Positions 1 to 8,865 of a DNA stretch of 64,000 nucleotides are shown here, piece after piece. Under the pieces are notes generated by a model that saw nothing but the letters and a program-made list of their open reading frames with translations, searched no databases and had not been told where the DNA came from. Location of the stretch: contig NZ_JAHCDI010000004.1 in NCBI RefSeq assembly GCF_019697375.1, forward strand, positions 4,513,324-4,577,323. The letters are read 5' to 3'. The stretch's first letter is position 1, and every line of letters begins with the position of its first letter. Position numbers and translations under genes: made by a program. This stretch comes from Micromonospora tarapacensis (GTDB lineage: Bacteria > Actinomycetota > Actinomycetes > Mycobacteriales > Micromonosporaceae).

Positions 1-559
1 GGTGATGCCCCTCCCGGCGCATCTCGGTCAACGCGGCGAGCACCCGCTTGCTGGCCGGCAGGCGCTTGACCTCGCGGGCCAGCTGGCCGACCGTGACGCG
101 CGGATCCCGGTCCGGAGACAGCAGCAGGTCACGCAGGTGCACGACGCCGACCACGTCGTCGTGCGTGCCGTCGACCACCGGGTAGCGGGTGTGCGGGCCG
201 GCCCGCACCAGGGCCTCCACCTCGGCGAGGGTCAGCGCGGCGGAGAGGAAGACCACCTCGGTGCGGGGCATCATCACCTCGCGGACCAGGCGCGCGCCGG
301 CCACCAGCACCTCGTCGATGATGCGGCGGCCCACCGGATCGAGCACCGTGTTGGCGGCGACCAGGTCCCTCAGCTCCGCCTCGCTGATCCGTTCACGGCC
401 GGCGGCCGGGCCGGCACCGAGCAGGTCGGTGACGAGCCGCAGGGCGCCGTCGGCGGCCCGGACCACCACCCGGGCGACCGCTCGGGCCAGCGGCCCCGGC
501 TCGTGACGGGGCCCGTCCGACCCCTGCCGCCGGGGCCCGCGCCGACGCGCTGCCCGCAT
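1..559 (-). CDS. CBS-domain protein, CorC/HlyC (TlyC) family, C-terminus cut by window edge
   Basis: About 186 N-terminal residues are visible on the minus strand. After a basic, Pro/Gly-rich start comes the CorC/TlyC signature: an acidic ISEAELRDLV stretch, then IIDEVL and the conserved VMMPRTEVVFL segment, followed by a CBS repeat (TRYPVVDGTHDDVVGVVHLRDLLL). CBS pairs bind adenosyl ligands; the family is linked to divalent metal homeostasis. The N-terminal DUF21 membrane domain of most actinobacterial members does not precede the CBS region, so this looks like a soluble CorC-type protein. ATG at 557-559 is the start used; an in-frame GTG/ATG pair about 35 bases upstream is also possible, and neither has a clear ribosome binding site. 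The gene is divergent from galE. Confidence 0.7.
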   Translation of the reverse strand, partial: MRAARRRGPRRQGSDGPRHEPGPLARAVARVVVRAADGALRLVTDLLGAGPAAGRERISEAELRDLVAANTVLDPVGRRIIDEVLVAGARLVREVMMPRTEVVFLSAALTLAEVEALVRAGPHTRYPVVDGTHDDVVGVVHLRDLLLSPDRDPRVTVGQLAREVKRLPASKRVLAALTEMRREGHH

Positions 560-629
560 GGGAGTGATGGTAGTCAGTAGGGTGACCATCACGAGGTCCA
601 ATCCACGGGCCCGGTAGGAGGAACCCGAC

Positions 630-1613
630 GTGAAACTGCTCGTCACCGGCGGCGCCGGCTTCATCGGCAGCGTGGTGACCCGGATGCTGCTCGACGCCGG
701 GCACGAGGTGGTCGTCCTGGACGACCTGCGCACCGGTCACCGGGGGGCGCTCGCCCCCGACGCCACCCACGTGGCCGCCGGCATCCACGACGCGGCCGAG
801 GTGCTCACCGTGCGGGCCGGCTTCGACGGCGTGCTGCACCTGGCCGCGCTGATCGCCGCCGGCGAGTCGATGGTCGCCCCGGAGAAGTACTGGCACAACA
901 ACACCGTCGGCTCGCTGGCGCTGCTCGACGCGGTGCGGGCCGCCGGTGTGCCGCGGCTGGTCTTCTCCTCCACCGCCGCCGTCTACGGCAACCCGACCGA
1001 ACTGCCCATCCCCGAGACGGCCGTCAAGGCGCCGACCAACACCTACGGGGCGACCAAGCTCGCCGTCGACATGGCGCTCACCTCCGAAGCGATCGGGCAC
1101 GGCCTCGCCGCCGTCTCGCTTCGCTACTTCAACGTCGCCGGCGCCCATCTCGACGGCGACGTCGCCCTCGGCGAGCGACACGACCCCGAGACCCATCTCA
1201 TCCCGATCGCACTGGAGGTGGCCGCCGAACGGCGGGAGAAGCTCCAACTCTTCGGCGACGACTACCCCACCGCCGACGGCACCTGCATCCGCGACTACAT
1301 CCACGTCGCCGACCTGGCCCGCGCCCACCTGCTCGCCCTCGACGCGGCAACCGCCGGCCAGCACCGCATCTACAACCTGGGCAACGGCAACGGCTTCACC
1401 AACCGGCAGGTGGTCGAGGTCGTCCGCGAGGTCACCGGGCACCCGGTGCCGGTCGAGGTGGCGCCGCGCCGCGAGGGCGACCCGGCCGAACTGGTCGCCT
1501 CATCCGCGCTGGCCCGCGCCGAGCTGGGCTGGCAGCCGCGCAAGCCGACCCTGCACGACATGGTCACCGACGCCTGGGACTTCTACCGCACGCAGGTCCT
1601 GGACCGCCGGTGA
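630..1613 (+). CDS. galE: UDP-glucose 4-epimerase
   Basis: A 327-residue short-chain dehydrogenase fold protein that interconverts UDP-galactose and UDP-glucose in the Leloir pathway and sugar-nucleotide supply. The N-terminus carries the NAD-binding GGAGFIGS glycine motif (residues 7-14), the strand end VVLDDLRTG follows, and the catalytic YGATK (YxxxK) lies in mid-protein after a Ser/Thr-rich FSSTAAVYG segment. The C-terminal RREGDPAELVAS segment is typical of GalE. GTG at 630 follows the strong site TAGGAGGAA by six bases. The stop overlaps the galK start (GTGA), so the two are translationally coupled. Length is normal for the family. Confidence 0.95.
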   Translation: MKLLVTGGAGFIGSVVTRMLLDAGHEVVVLDDLRTGHRGALAPDATHVAAGIHDAAEVLTVRAGFDGVLHLAALIAAGESMVAPEKYWHNNTVGSLALLDAVRAAGVPRLVFSSTAAVYGNPTELPIPETAVKAPTNTYGATKLAVDMALTSEAIGHGLAAVSLRYFNVAGAHLDGDVALGERHDPETHLIPIALEVAAERREKLQLFGDDYPTADGTCIRDYIHVADLARAHLLALDAATAGQHRIYNLGNGNGFTNRQVVEVVREVTGHPVPVEVAPRREGDPAELVASSALARAELGWQPRKPTLHDMVTDAWDFYRTQVLDRR

Positions 1614-2779
1614 CCGGCCACCACCCCGACGTCGCCCACCGCGCCAGCGCCGGCTTCCAGACGGCGTACGGCGAAGCACCCGCCGGCCGCTGGGCCGCCC
1701 CCGGGCGGGTCAACCTGATCGGCGAGCACACCGACTACAACGACGGCTTCGTGCTGCCGTTCGCGCTCCCGCTGCGCACCGTCGTCGCCGCCGCACCACA
1801 GCCGGCCGGCAACTGGACCGTGTGGTCCGAGCTGACCGGCGAGACGATCGGTTTCGGCGCCGACGAGGTGGCCACCCCCGGCCGGGTCACCGGCTGGGGC
1901 GCTTACGTGGCCGGGGTGGTGTGGGCGCTGCGCGAGGCAGGCCACCCGGTGCCCGGTGCCCGGCTGGCCATCGCCTCCGACGTGCCGCTCGGCGCCGGGC
2001 TGTCCTCCTCCGCCGCGCTGGAGGCCGCCACGCTCACCGCCCTGGTCGACCTCGGCGGGCTGGAGGTGCCCGCCGAACACCAGCCCCGGCTGGCCCAGCG
2101 GGCCGAGAACCGTTACGTGGGCGCGCCCACCGGGGTGATGGACCAGTCGGCGGCGATCCGCTGCCTCGCCGGGCACGCACTCTTCCTCGACTGCCGCACC
2201 GAGCGGGTGGAGCACATCCCGTTCGACCTCGACCTCGCCGGTCTCGCCGTGCTGGTACTGGACAGCCGCGCCCCGCACCGGCACGCCGACGGCGAGTACG
2301 CGGCCCGCCGCGACACCTGCGAGAAGGCCGCAGCCCTGCTCGGCGTGCCCGCACTGCGGGACGTACCAACCGTCGGCCTCGACGACGCGCTGGCCCGGCT
2401 GCCCGACGACGAGACCCGCCGCCGGGTCCGACACGTGGTCACCGAGGACCAGCGGGTGCTGGACACGGTCGCGTTGCTGCGCGACGGTCGGGTCCGGCAC
2501 ATCGGCGGCCTGCTCACCGCCTCGCATGCCTCCATGCGCGACGACTTCGCCATCACCGTGCCCGAGGTGGACACCGCCGTCGACGCCGCACTGGCCGCCG
2601 GGGCGCTCGGCGCCAGGATGACCGGCGGCGGCTTCGGCGGCTGCGTGCTCGCGCTGGTCGACGCCGACGACGCCGAACGGGTGGCCGCGGCCGTCACGGC
2701 GGCGTACGCCGAACGCGGTTTCGCCGCACCCGGTCACGTCACGGTCACCCCGTCCGCGGGCGCCACCCGACTCGACTAG
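1610..2779 (+). CDS. galK: galactokinase
   Basis: A 389-residue GHMP kinase that phosphorylates galactose at C1 with ATP, feeding the Leloir pathway. Visible hallmarks are the galactose signature GRVNLIGEHTDYNDGFVLP near residues 29-47, the ATP-binding motif PLGAGLSSSAALEA around residue 125, and the C-terminal GHMP motif RMTGGGFGGCVLAL. The GTG start overlaps the galE stop by four bases. No galT is seen in the window; it may lie elsewhere. The gene ends 86 bases before the convergent cysN end. Confidence 0.95.
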   Translation: MTGHHPDVAHRASAGFQTAYGEAPAGRWAAPGRVNLIGEHTDYNDGFVLPFALPLRTVVAAAPQPAGNWTVWSELTGETIGFGADEVATPGRVTGWGAYVAGVVWALREAGHPVPGARLAIASDVPLGAGLSSSAALEAATLTALVDLGGLEVPAEHQPRLAQRAENRYVGAPTGVMDQSAAIRCLAGHALFLDCRTERVEHIPFDLDLAGLAVLVLDSRAPHRHADGEYAARRDTCEKAAALLGVPALRDVPTVGLDDALARLPDDETRRRVRHVVTEDQRVLDTVALLRDGRVRHIGGLLTASHASMRDDFAITVPEVDTAVDAALAAGALGARMTGGGFGGCVLALVDADDAERVAAAVTAAYAERGFAAPGHVTVTPSAGATRLD

Positions 2780-2865
2780 GGATCTCGTCGAGCCGAGACG
2801 TGGCCCAGGCGGCGATCCGGCAAGGCCCCCGCCACCGGCACGACCGGAGCGGAGCGAAGGAGCGG

Positions 2866-4170
2866 TCAGGCAGTCTCGACGATCATGCCGGCGCCGACGG
2901 TGCGGTTGGTGGTCTCGTCGATGATGACGAAACCACCAGTGGTGCGGTTACGGCGGTACTCGTCGGCCAGCAGCGGGACCGTGGTCCGCAACCGGACCCG
3001 GCCGATCTCGTTCAACCGCAGCTCGGCTGCGGCCTCGTCACGGTGCAGCGAGTTGATGTCGAAACGGTAGTGCAGGTCCCGGACGATCGCCCGCGCCACC
3101 CGGGTGGTGTGCTTGATCGCGTACTTGCCACCGACCTGCAACGGGCGGGTCTCGTCCATCCAGCAGACCATCGCCTCGACGTCCTGGGCGACCGCCGGCG
3201 CGTTGTTCGGCCGGCAGATCATGTCGCCCCGCGAGATGTCGATCTCGTCTTCCAGGCGCACCGTCACCGACATCGGCGGGAACGCCTCCGTGACCGGGCC
3301 GTCGGCGGTCTCCACCGCGGCGATCCGGCTGGTGAAGCCCGACGGCAGCACCATCACCTCGTCACCCGGCTTGAGCACACCCGAGGCGACCTGCCCGGCG
3401 TAGCCGCGGTAGTCGGTGACCACCCGCGACTGGGGCCGGATCACGTACTGCACCGGAAAGCGGACATCGACCAGGTTACGGTCACTGGCGATATGCACCC
3501 GCTCCAGGTGATGCAGCAGCGCCGGGCCGTCGTACCAGGGCATGTTCTCCGATCGGGAGACGATGTTGTCGCCCTTCAGCGCGGAGATCGGCACCACCGT
3601 CAGATCCGGGACGTCCAGCTTCGCGGCGAACGCGGTGAACTCGTCGGCGATCCGCTCGAAGACCTCCTGCGAGAAATCGACCAGGTCCATCTTGTTGACG
3701 CAGAGAACGAGGTGCGGCACCCGCAGCAGCGAGCAGAGGAAGGCGTGCCGGCGGGACTGCTCGACCAGCCCCTTGCGGGCATCCACCAGGATCAACGCCA
3801 GGTCCGCGGTGGAGGCCCCGGTGACCATGTTCCGGGTGTACTGGATGTGCCCGGGGGTGTCGGCGATGATGAACTTGCGCCGGGGCGTGGCGAAGTAGCG
3901 GTACGCCACGTCGATGGTGATGCCCTGCTCCCGTTCGGCCCGCAGACCATCCGTGAGCAGCGCCAGGTTGGTGTACTCGTCGCCCCGCGCCGCGCTGACC
4001 GCCTCCACCGCCTCCAACTGGTCGGTGAACAGCGACTTCGTGTCGTAGAGCAGCCGACCGATCAGGGTCGACTTGCCGTCGTCCACACTGCCGGCGGTGG
4101 CGAAGCGCAGCAGATCCATCGGCCGGGCCTCCGGCCCGGAGGCGGTCGGCGCGAGCGTCTCGGTCGTCAT
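2866..4170 (-). CDS. cysN: sulfate adenylyltransferase subunit 1 (GTPase)
   Basis: A 434-residue EF-Tu-like GTPase that couples GTP hydrolysis to adenosine 5'-phosphosulfate synthesis by CysD. The G1 loop GSVDDGKSTL (about residues 31-40), G3 DTPGH and G4 NKMD are all present, followed by EF-Tu-like beta-barrel domains 2 and 3. No APS-kinase (CysC) domain is fused; the protein ends at the normal CysN length. The ATG overlaps the last base of the cysD stop codon, so it is the last gene of a cysD-cysN unit. cysQ lies just upstream on the same strand. Confidence 0.95.
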   Translation of the reverse strand: MTTETLAPTASGPEARPMDLLRFATAGSVDDGKSTLIGRLLYDTKSLFTDQLEAVEAVSAARGDEYTNLALLTDGLRAEREQGITIDVAYRYFATPRRKFIIADTPGHIQYTRNMVTGASTADLALILVDARKGLVEQSRRHAFLCSLLRVPHLVLCVNKMDLVDFSQEVFERIADEFTAFAAKLDVPDLTVVPISALKGDNIVSRSENMPWYDGPALLHHLERVHIASDRNLVDVRFPVQYVIRPQSRVVTDYRGYAGQVASGVLKPGDEVMVLPSGFTSRIAAVETADGPVTEAFPPMSVTVRLEDEIDISRGDMICRPNNAPAVAQDVEAMVCWMDETRPLQVGGKYAIKHTTRVARAIVRDLHYRFDINSLHRDEAAAELRLNEIGRVRLRTTVPLLADEYRRNRTTGGFVIIDETTNRTVGAGMIVETA

Positions 4171-5081
4171 CAGAAGTAGCCCTCCCGCTTGCGGTCCTCC
4201 ATCGCGGCCTCGCTGACCCGGTCGTCACCCCGGGTCGCCCCGCGCTCCGTGATCCGGGTCGCGGCGACCTCCTCGATGACCTTCTCGACCGTGTCCGCGT
4301 CGGACCGGACCGCCGCCGTGCAGGAGGCGTCACCCACCGTGCGGTACCGCACCCGGGCCTTGAACCGCTCCTCGCCCGCCCGCGCCGGCAGGAACTCGTT
4401 GACCGCGTACAGCATCCCGTCGCGCTCGACCACCTCACGCTCGTGCGCGTAGTAGATCGACGGCAACCCGATCCGCTCCCGGGCGATGTAGTGCCACACG
4501 TCCAGCTCGGTCCAGTTGGACAGCGGGAAGACCCGGATCGACTCGCCCGGGTGGTGCCGGCCGTTGTAGAGCGCCCACAGCTCCGGCCGCTGGTTCTTCG
4601 GATCCCACTGGCCGAACTCGTCGCGGAAACTGAACATCCGCTCCTTGGCCCGCGCCTTCTCCTCGTCCCGCCGGGCACCGCCGAAGAGCGCGTTGAAGCG
4701 ATGCTTCTCCACCGCCTCCAGCAACACCGGCGTCTGGATCCGGTTGCGCGTCCCGTCGGCCGCCTCCCGCACCAACCCGCTGGCCAGGGCCTCCGGCACG
4801 CTGGCCACCACCAACTGCAGGCCCAGCTCGGTGACCCGCTGGTCGCGGTAGTCCAGCACCTCGGGGAAGTTGTGACCGGTGTCGACGTGCATCACCGGGA
4901 AGGGTATCTGGGCCGGAGCGAACGCCTTCTGCGCCAGCCGGAGCATGACGATCGAGTCCTTGCCGCCGGAGAAGAGCAGGACCGGCCGCTCCATCTCGGC
5001 GACCACCTCGCGCATCACGAAGACGCTCTCCGCCTCCAGTGCGTCGAGGTGAGTGACCTGGTAAGCCGCCGTCGCGGTCAT
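4170..5081 (-). CDS. cysD: sulfate adenylyltransferase subunit 2
   Basis: A 303-residue PP-loop ATP pyrophosphatase that makes APS from ATP and sulfate together with CysN. The PP-loop LLFSGGKDSIVMLRLA (about residues 36-51) and the downstream FGGARRDEEKARAKER and FPLSNWTELDVW segments are the CysD hallmarks. The ATG at 5081 gives the usual length. The 75 bases before it separate it from the cysQ stop, so it may be read from cysQ or from its own promoter in that gap. Confidence 0.95.
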   Translation of the reverse strand: MTATAAYQVTHLDALEAESVFVMREVVAEMERPVLLFSGGKDSIVMLRLAQKAFAPAQIPFPVMHVDTGHNFPEVLDYRDQRVTELGLQLVVASVPEALASGLVREAADGTRNRIQTPVLLEAVEKHRFNALFGGARRDEEKARAKERMFSFRDEFGQWDPKNQRPELWALYNGRHHPGESIRVFPLSNWTELDVWHYIARERIGLPSIYYAHEREVVERDGMLYAVNEFLPARAGEERFKARVRYRTVGDASCTAAVRSDADTVEKVIEEVAATRITERGATRGDDRVSEAAMEDRKREGYF

Positions 5082-5155
5082 GACACAGGCCCGATTCGCT
5101 CACTCATCCGCTTTCCAGACCTTTCCGGTCGGGGATGTCAGGAAGTAGCGCCAGG

Positions 5156-5989
5156 TTACCCGCAATGCCGCTGTAGCGCTGCAAGCAACCGGCTGGCGAG
5201 ATCCTTGCGGCACACCAGCAGGTCGGGCAGCCGCGGATCCGCCTCGTTGTATTTCAGCGCAGAACCGTCGATCCGGGAAGCATGCAGTCCGGTGGCCGTC
5301 GCCACAGCCACCGGGGCAGCCGAATCCCACTCGTACTGCCCGCCGGCATGGATGTAGGCGTCCACCTCACCGCTGACCACCGCGGCGATCTTCGCCCCGG
5401 CGGAACCCATCGGCACCAACTGCGCACCGGCCTCCTCCGCGAGGTCGGTCAGGAACACCGGCGGTCGGCTCCGGCTGGCCGCCAACCGAAGCCGCCGGGC
5501 CCCACCCGCGGTCGCCGCCTCCGGCGTCATCGGCGGATAGGCCGGCGGATGGTCCGTACCCAGCACCCGGTGCTGGGCCGGCAACCCGACCGCACCGGCC
5601 ACCAGACCATGCGAGGCCGGCGCGTTACGGGCCCAGAGCGCCACATGCACCGCCCAGTCCGCGCGCCCCTCCTCGCTGAACTCCCGGGTACCGTCCAACG
5701 GGTCGATGATCCAGACCCGGTCGGCGGTCAACCGGGAGACGGCCGCGGTGTTCACCTCGGCCGCCCACGCCAGCCGGGAACCCTCGTCCTCCTCGGACAG
5801 CACCGCGTCACCCGGGCGCCACTTCGCCAACTCGGTCCGGATCAGGTCATGCGAGACCTTGTCCCCCGCCGACTTCAACGCACCGGTGTCGGCGAACCCC
5901 ATCTCCGCCCGCAACGCCAACAGCGCCTGTCCGGCCCGATCCGCCAGCCACCGCGCGAACGCGCCGTCGATCATCGGTGGACCGCTCAT
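5156..5989 (-). CDS. cysQ: 3'(2'),5'-bisphosphate nucleotidase (CysQ family)
   Basis: A 277-residue inositol-monophosphatase-fold phosphatase that removes 3'-phosphoadenosine 5'-phosphate left over from sulfation and sulfate assimilation. Metal-binding motifs are visible: an early KSAGDKVSHDLI segment, SEEDEGS, and the IIDPLDGTREFSEEG signature. The C-terminal EWDSAAPVAVATATG motif completes the active site. ATG at 5989 follows GGGAGC; a longer in-frame ORF upstream lacks a ribosome binding site. Its place upstream of cysD-cysN suggests a sulfate-activation cluster. The short gap to cysD contains a GACC-TTTCC-GGTC inverted repeat of unknown meaning. Confidence 0.9.
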   Translation of the reverse strand: MSGPPMIDGAFARWLADRAGQALLALRAEMGFADTGALKSAGDKVSHDLIRTELAKWRPGDAVLSEEDEGSRLAWAAEVNTAAVSRLTADRVWIIDPLDGTREFSEEGRADWAVHVALWARNAPASHGLVAGAVGLPAQHRVLGTDHPPAYPPMTPEAATAGGARRLRLAASRSRPPVFLTDLAEEAGAQLVPMGSAGAKIAAVVSGEVDAYIHAGGQYEWDSAAPVAVATATGLHASRIDGSALKYNEADPRLPDLLVCRKDLASRLLAALQRHCG

Positions 5990-6106
5990 GCTCCCGCTCC
6001 CGTCGCCTCGCCACGATCCCGCGTACGCCGAGCGCCCGGCCCCCGCCCGGTCGCCGAATCCGCACACTACCGGGCCGCACCGCACCGCGCCGCCACCGCT
6101 ACCCTC

Positions 6107-6697
6107 TCAACCCCCGTGGTAGCGGTTCTGCGTCGGCTCCACACCCAAGGTGACCACGGATTCGACCACGTCCGCCGCCCGGTCCACCAGAAAATCCAAC
6201 TCCTTGCGCTCCACCGGGCTGAAATCCGACAGCACGTAGTCCGCCGGATCCTGCCGACCCGGCGGCCGGCCGATCCCGAACCGCACCCGCACGTAGTCCT
6301 TCGTACCCAGCGACTTCGACATCGACCGCAGGCCGTTGTGCCCACCCTCGCCCCCGCCGCACTTCACCCGCAGCTGGCCGTAGTCGATGTCCAACTCGTC
6401 GTGCACCGCGATCACCCGACCGGGCGACACCTTGTGGAACTGGGCCAGCCCGGCCACCGGCCCGCCGGAAAGATTCATGTAGGTCAACGGCTTCATCAGC
6501 ACCAACTTCGGCCCACCGAAGCCGAGCCGCCCCTGGGCGGCCTCCGCCATCGCCCGCTTGTGCCGGCCGAACCTGCCACCCACCCGGTCGGCCAGCAGGT
6601 CCGCGACCATGAACCCGACGTTGTGCCGGTTGTGCGCGTACTGCCGGCCCGGGTTACCCAGACCGACCACCAGCCACGGCCCGGTCTCGTCCGTCAC
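6107..6697 (-). CDS. pth: peptidyl-tRNA hydrolase
   Basis: A 196-residue Pth that frees peptides from prematurely released peptidyl-tRNA. The N-terminus shows [20 protein letters not shown], including the catalytic His of NRHNVG and the Asn residues that bind t[14 protein letters not shown] and DELD(I)DYGQLRVK follow, then GGHNGLRSM. It lies downstream of rplY on the same strand, the conserved actinobacterial rplY-pth arrangement. Confidence 0.95.
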   Translation of the reverse strand: MTDETGPWLVVGLGNPGRQYAHNRHNVGFMVADLLADRVGGRFGRHKRAMAEAAQGRLGFGGPKLVLMKPLTYMNLSGGPVAGLAQFHKVSPGRVIAVHDELDIDYGQLRVKCGGGEGGHNGLRSMSKSLGTKDYVRVRFGIGRPPGRQDPADYVLSDFSPVERKELDFLVDRAADVVESVVTLGVEPTQNRYHGG

Positions 6698-6817
6698 CGC
6701 CCGCCCCTCCCGCTTCCGCCGGCGGCCAACACCGCACCGCGCCGCCGGTCCTCCGATACGCCGGCAGGCGCCCCCGAGGAACCGGGGACGCCTGCCGCAA
6801 ACTGAACCGCGAGACGA

Positions 6818-7510
6818 TCAGGCCTCGGCGCGGCCCTCGGTGCCGGCCTCGCCCTCGGCCGGAGCCTCGGTGACCTCGGTGACCTCGGTGACCTCGCCCA
6901 CCTCGGCCTCGGCCTCCTCGGTGGCCTCCTCGACCTCGGGCAGCGTCGCCTCCAACTGCTCCGCCGTCGGCGCGGCGGTGATGGTGGCCACCGTGAGCTC
7001 CGGGTCGACGGCCAGCTCGACGCCGGACGGCAGCTCGACATCGCCGGCGGTGACGTGGGCACCCGGCTGCACGCCCTCGATCGAGGCCTCCAGGTGGTCC
7101 GGCACCCTGGTGGCGTCCGCGGTCACCGAGAGGGTGTCGTGGTCGTGCACGATCAGGGTGTTCCTCGCGGCCTCACCGGTCAGGTGGATCGGCACGTCGA
7201 CGGTGACCTGCTCGCCCCGCCGCACCAGCAGCAGGTCGACGTGCTCGAACGTGTCCCTGATCGGGTCACGCTGAATCGCCTTCGGCAACGCCAACGCCTG
7301 GGTGCCGTCGCTGACGTCGATCGCGAAGAGTTGGTTCGCCCCGCCCTTGCGGATCGCGGCCGCGAACTCACGGGCCGGCAGTGCGATGTGCTTGGGCTTC
7401 TCGCCATGGCCGTACAGCACGGCGGGCACCTTGCCGGCCCGGCGGGTACGGCGGGCACCACCCTTGCCGAACTCGGTGCGGGGCTCGGCGCTGATCTTTA
7501 CCTCGGACAC
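6818..7510 (-). CDS. rplY: 50S ribosomal protein L25/general stress protein Ctc
   Basis: A 230-residue L25/TL5/Ctc-type protein that binds 5S rRNA. The N-terminal L25 domain begins SEVKISAEPRTEFGKGG with the ARRTRRAGKVPAVLYGHG motif. A TL5-type C-terminal beta domain follows, then an acidic Glu/Val/Thr-rich tail. The GTG start at 7510 is preceded by AGGAG at good spacing; the longer open frame upstream has no such site. The gene sits between prs and pth. Confidence 0.93.
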   Translation of the reverse strand: MSEVKISAEPRTEFGKGGARRTRRAGKVPAVLYGHGEKPKHIALPAREFAAAIRKGGANQLFAIDVSDGTQALALPKAIQRDPIRDTFEHVDLLLVRRGEQVTVDVPIHLTGEAARNTLIVHDHDTLSVTADATRVPDHLEASIEGVQPGAHVTAGDVELPSGVELAVDPELTVATITAAPTAEQLEATLPEVEEATEEAEAEVGEVTEVTEVTEAPAEGEAGTEGRAEA

Positions 7511-7824
7511 GGGGAAACTCCTGATGCTTCGCTGCGGCAGCTTGTCGTCTGGCGGTGCTGGGCGGGGGGCTCGCAGGGGCGCATGCGTCAGAAGACTGCC
7601 CGGAGCACCGCGTCGATCACGGTGCCTCCGTGCGGCGCTTCTCAGCGGCCCGCAGGGCACCCTCGCCGTGGCAACCGCACCAGTCTACCCGAGCGGTTTC
7701 CCCGACTTCCGGCAGTCCCCGCAACCGCCCGGCAGCACCCCAACGGCCGCCCCACCGAGGCACCCGGACGGGCCGGCCACCCCGGCCGACCCTCCCGCCG
7801 TCACCGCTCAGCGGCGCACCGCCG
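7511..7824. other. intergenic region between rplY and prs
   Basis: This 314-base gap holds no ORF with plausible protein sequence. On the minus strand a TAGACT hexamer at 7682-7687 could be the -10 element for rplY, which would give a leader of roughly 170 bases. No clear -35 or terminator was found. The promoter idea is a weak inference from one hexamer. Confidence 0.3.
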
Positions 7825-8805
7825 TCAGCTCAACCCACCGAACAGGGTGGTCACGGAACCGTCGTCGAACACCTCACGGATCGCCCGGGCCAACAGCGGT
7901 GCGATGGACAGCACGGTGATCTTGTCGAGCTGCTTCTCCGGCGGCAACGGAAGCGTGTTGGTCACCACGACCTCGCTGATCGGGCTGTTCTTCAACCGCT
8001 CCGTCGCCGGGTCGGAGAGCAGCGCGTGGGTGGACGCCACGATCACGTCCGCCGCACCCGACTCCCCCAGGATGTCCGCCGCCTTGCTGATCGTGCCACC
8101 CGTGTCGATCATGTCGTCGACGATCAGGCAGACCCGACCCTCGACCTCACCGACCACCCGGTTCGCCACCACCTGGTTCGGCTTCATCGGATCCCGGGTC
8201 TTGTGGATGAACGCCAGCGGACAACCGCCCAGCCGGTCGGTCCACCGCTCGGCCACCCGCACCCGCCCCGAGTCCGGCGCGACCACGGTCATCGGCCGGC
8301 CGGCGTACCTGCGCTCCACGTACTCGGCCAGGATGTCCATCGCGAAGAGGTGGTCCACCGGGCCGTCGAAGAAGCCCTGGATCTGCGCGGTGTGCAGGTC
8401 CACGGTGAGGATGCGGTTCGCCCCCGCCGTCTTCAACAGGTCGGCGACCAGCCGCGCCGAGATCGGCTCCCGGCCGCGGTGCTTCTTGTCCTGCCGGGAG
8501 TACGGATAGAACGGCAGCACGACCGTGATCCGCTTGGCCGAGCCACGCTTGAGCGCGTCGACCATGATCAGGGTCTCCATGACCCACCTGTTCACCCCGT
8601 GCGTGACCGACTGCACCACGAAGGCGTCCGAACCACGTACCGAGTCCTTGAACCGTACGAAGATCTCGCCGTTGGCGAACTCGTACGCGTCGGCCGGCGT
8701 CGGCGCGACGCCGAGCACCTCACCGATCTCCCTGGCCAACTCCGGAAAACCACGTCCGGAAAAGAGCATCAGGCTCTTGCGGTTTTCGGCGACGATGCTG
8801 CCCAT
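7825..8805 (-). CDS. prs: ribose-phosphate pyrophosphokinase (PRPP synthetase)
   Basis: A 326-residue enzyme that makes PRPP from ribose 5-phosphate and ATP for nucleotide, His and Trp synthesis. Visible motifs are FSGRGFPELA at the N-terminus, FANGEIFVRF, the RQDKKHRGREPISARLVADLL stretch with the catalytic His, the VDLHTAQIQGFF segment, and the PRPP-binding loop CLIVDDMIDTGGT. Length is normal. glmU ends 60 bases upstream on the same strand, giving a glmU-prs cluster. Confidence 0.96.
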   Translation of the reverse strand: MGSIVAENRKSLMLFSGRGFPELAREIGEVLGVAPTPADAYEFANGEIFVRFKDSVRGSDAFVVQSVTHGVNRWVMETLIMVDALKRGSAKRITVVLPFYPYSRQDKKHRGREPISARLVADLLKTAGANRILTVDLHTAQIQGFFDGPVDHLFAMDILAEYVERRYAGRPMTVVAPDSGRVRVAERWTDRLGGCPLAFIHKTRDPMKPNQVVANRVVGEVEGRVCLIVDDMIDTGGTISKAADILGESGAADVIVASTHALLSDPATERLKNSPISEVVVTNTLPLPPEKQLDKITVLSIAPLLARAIREVFDDGSVTTLFGGLS

Positions 8806-8865
8806 GGGCCCGTCTGCTCCCGTTTTGGTCGGTGGTACCCGGCCTACGGTGGTGGCGGCCGGGGA

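Noticed and set aside
946..4179. A 1077-codon plus-strand open frame across galE, galK and cysN
   Set aside because: It is Arg/Pro/Ala low-complexity sequence in a shadow frame; three well-supported genes lie in other frames of the same DNA.
5282..6805. A 507-codon plus-strand ORF over cysQ and pth
   Set aside because: His/Arg/Pro-rich shadow frame; the minus-strand genes have clear family motifs.
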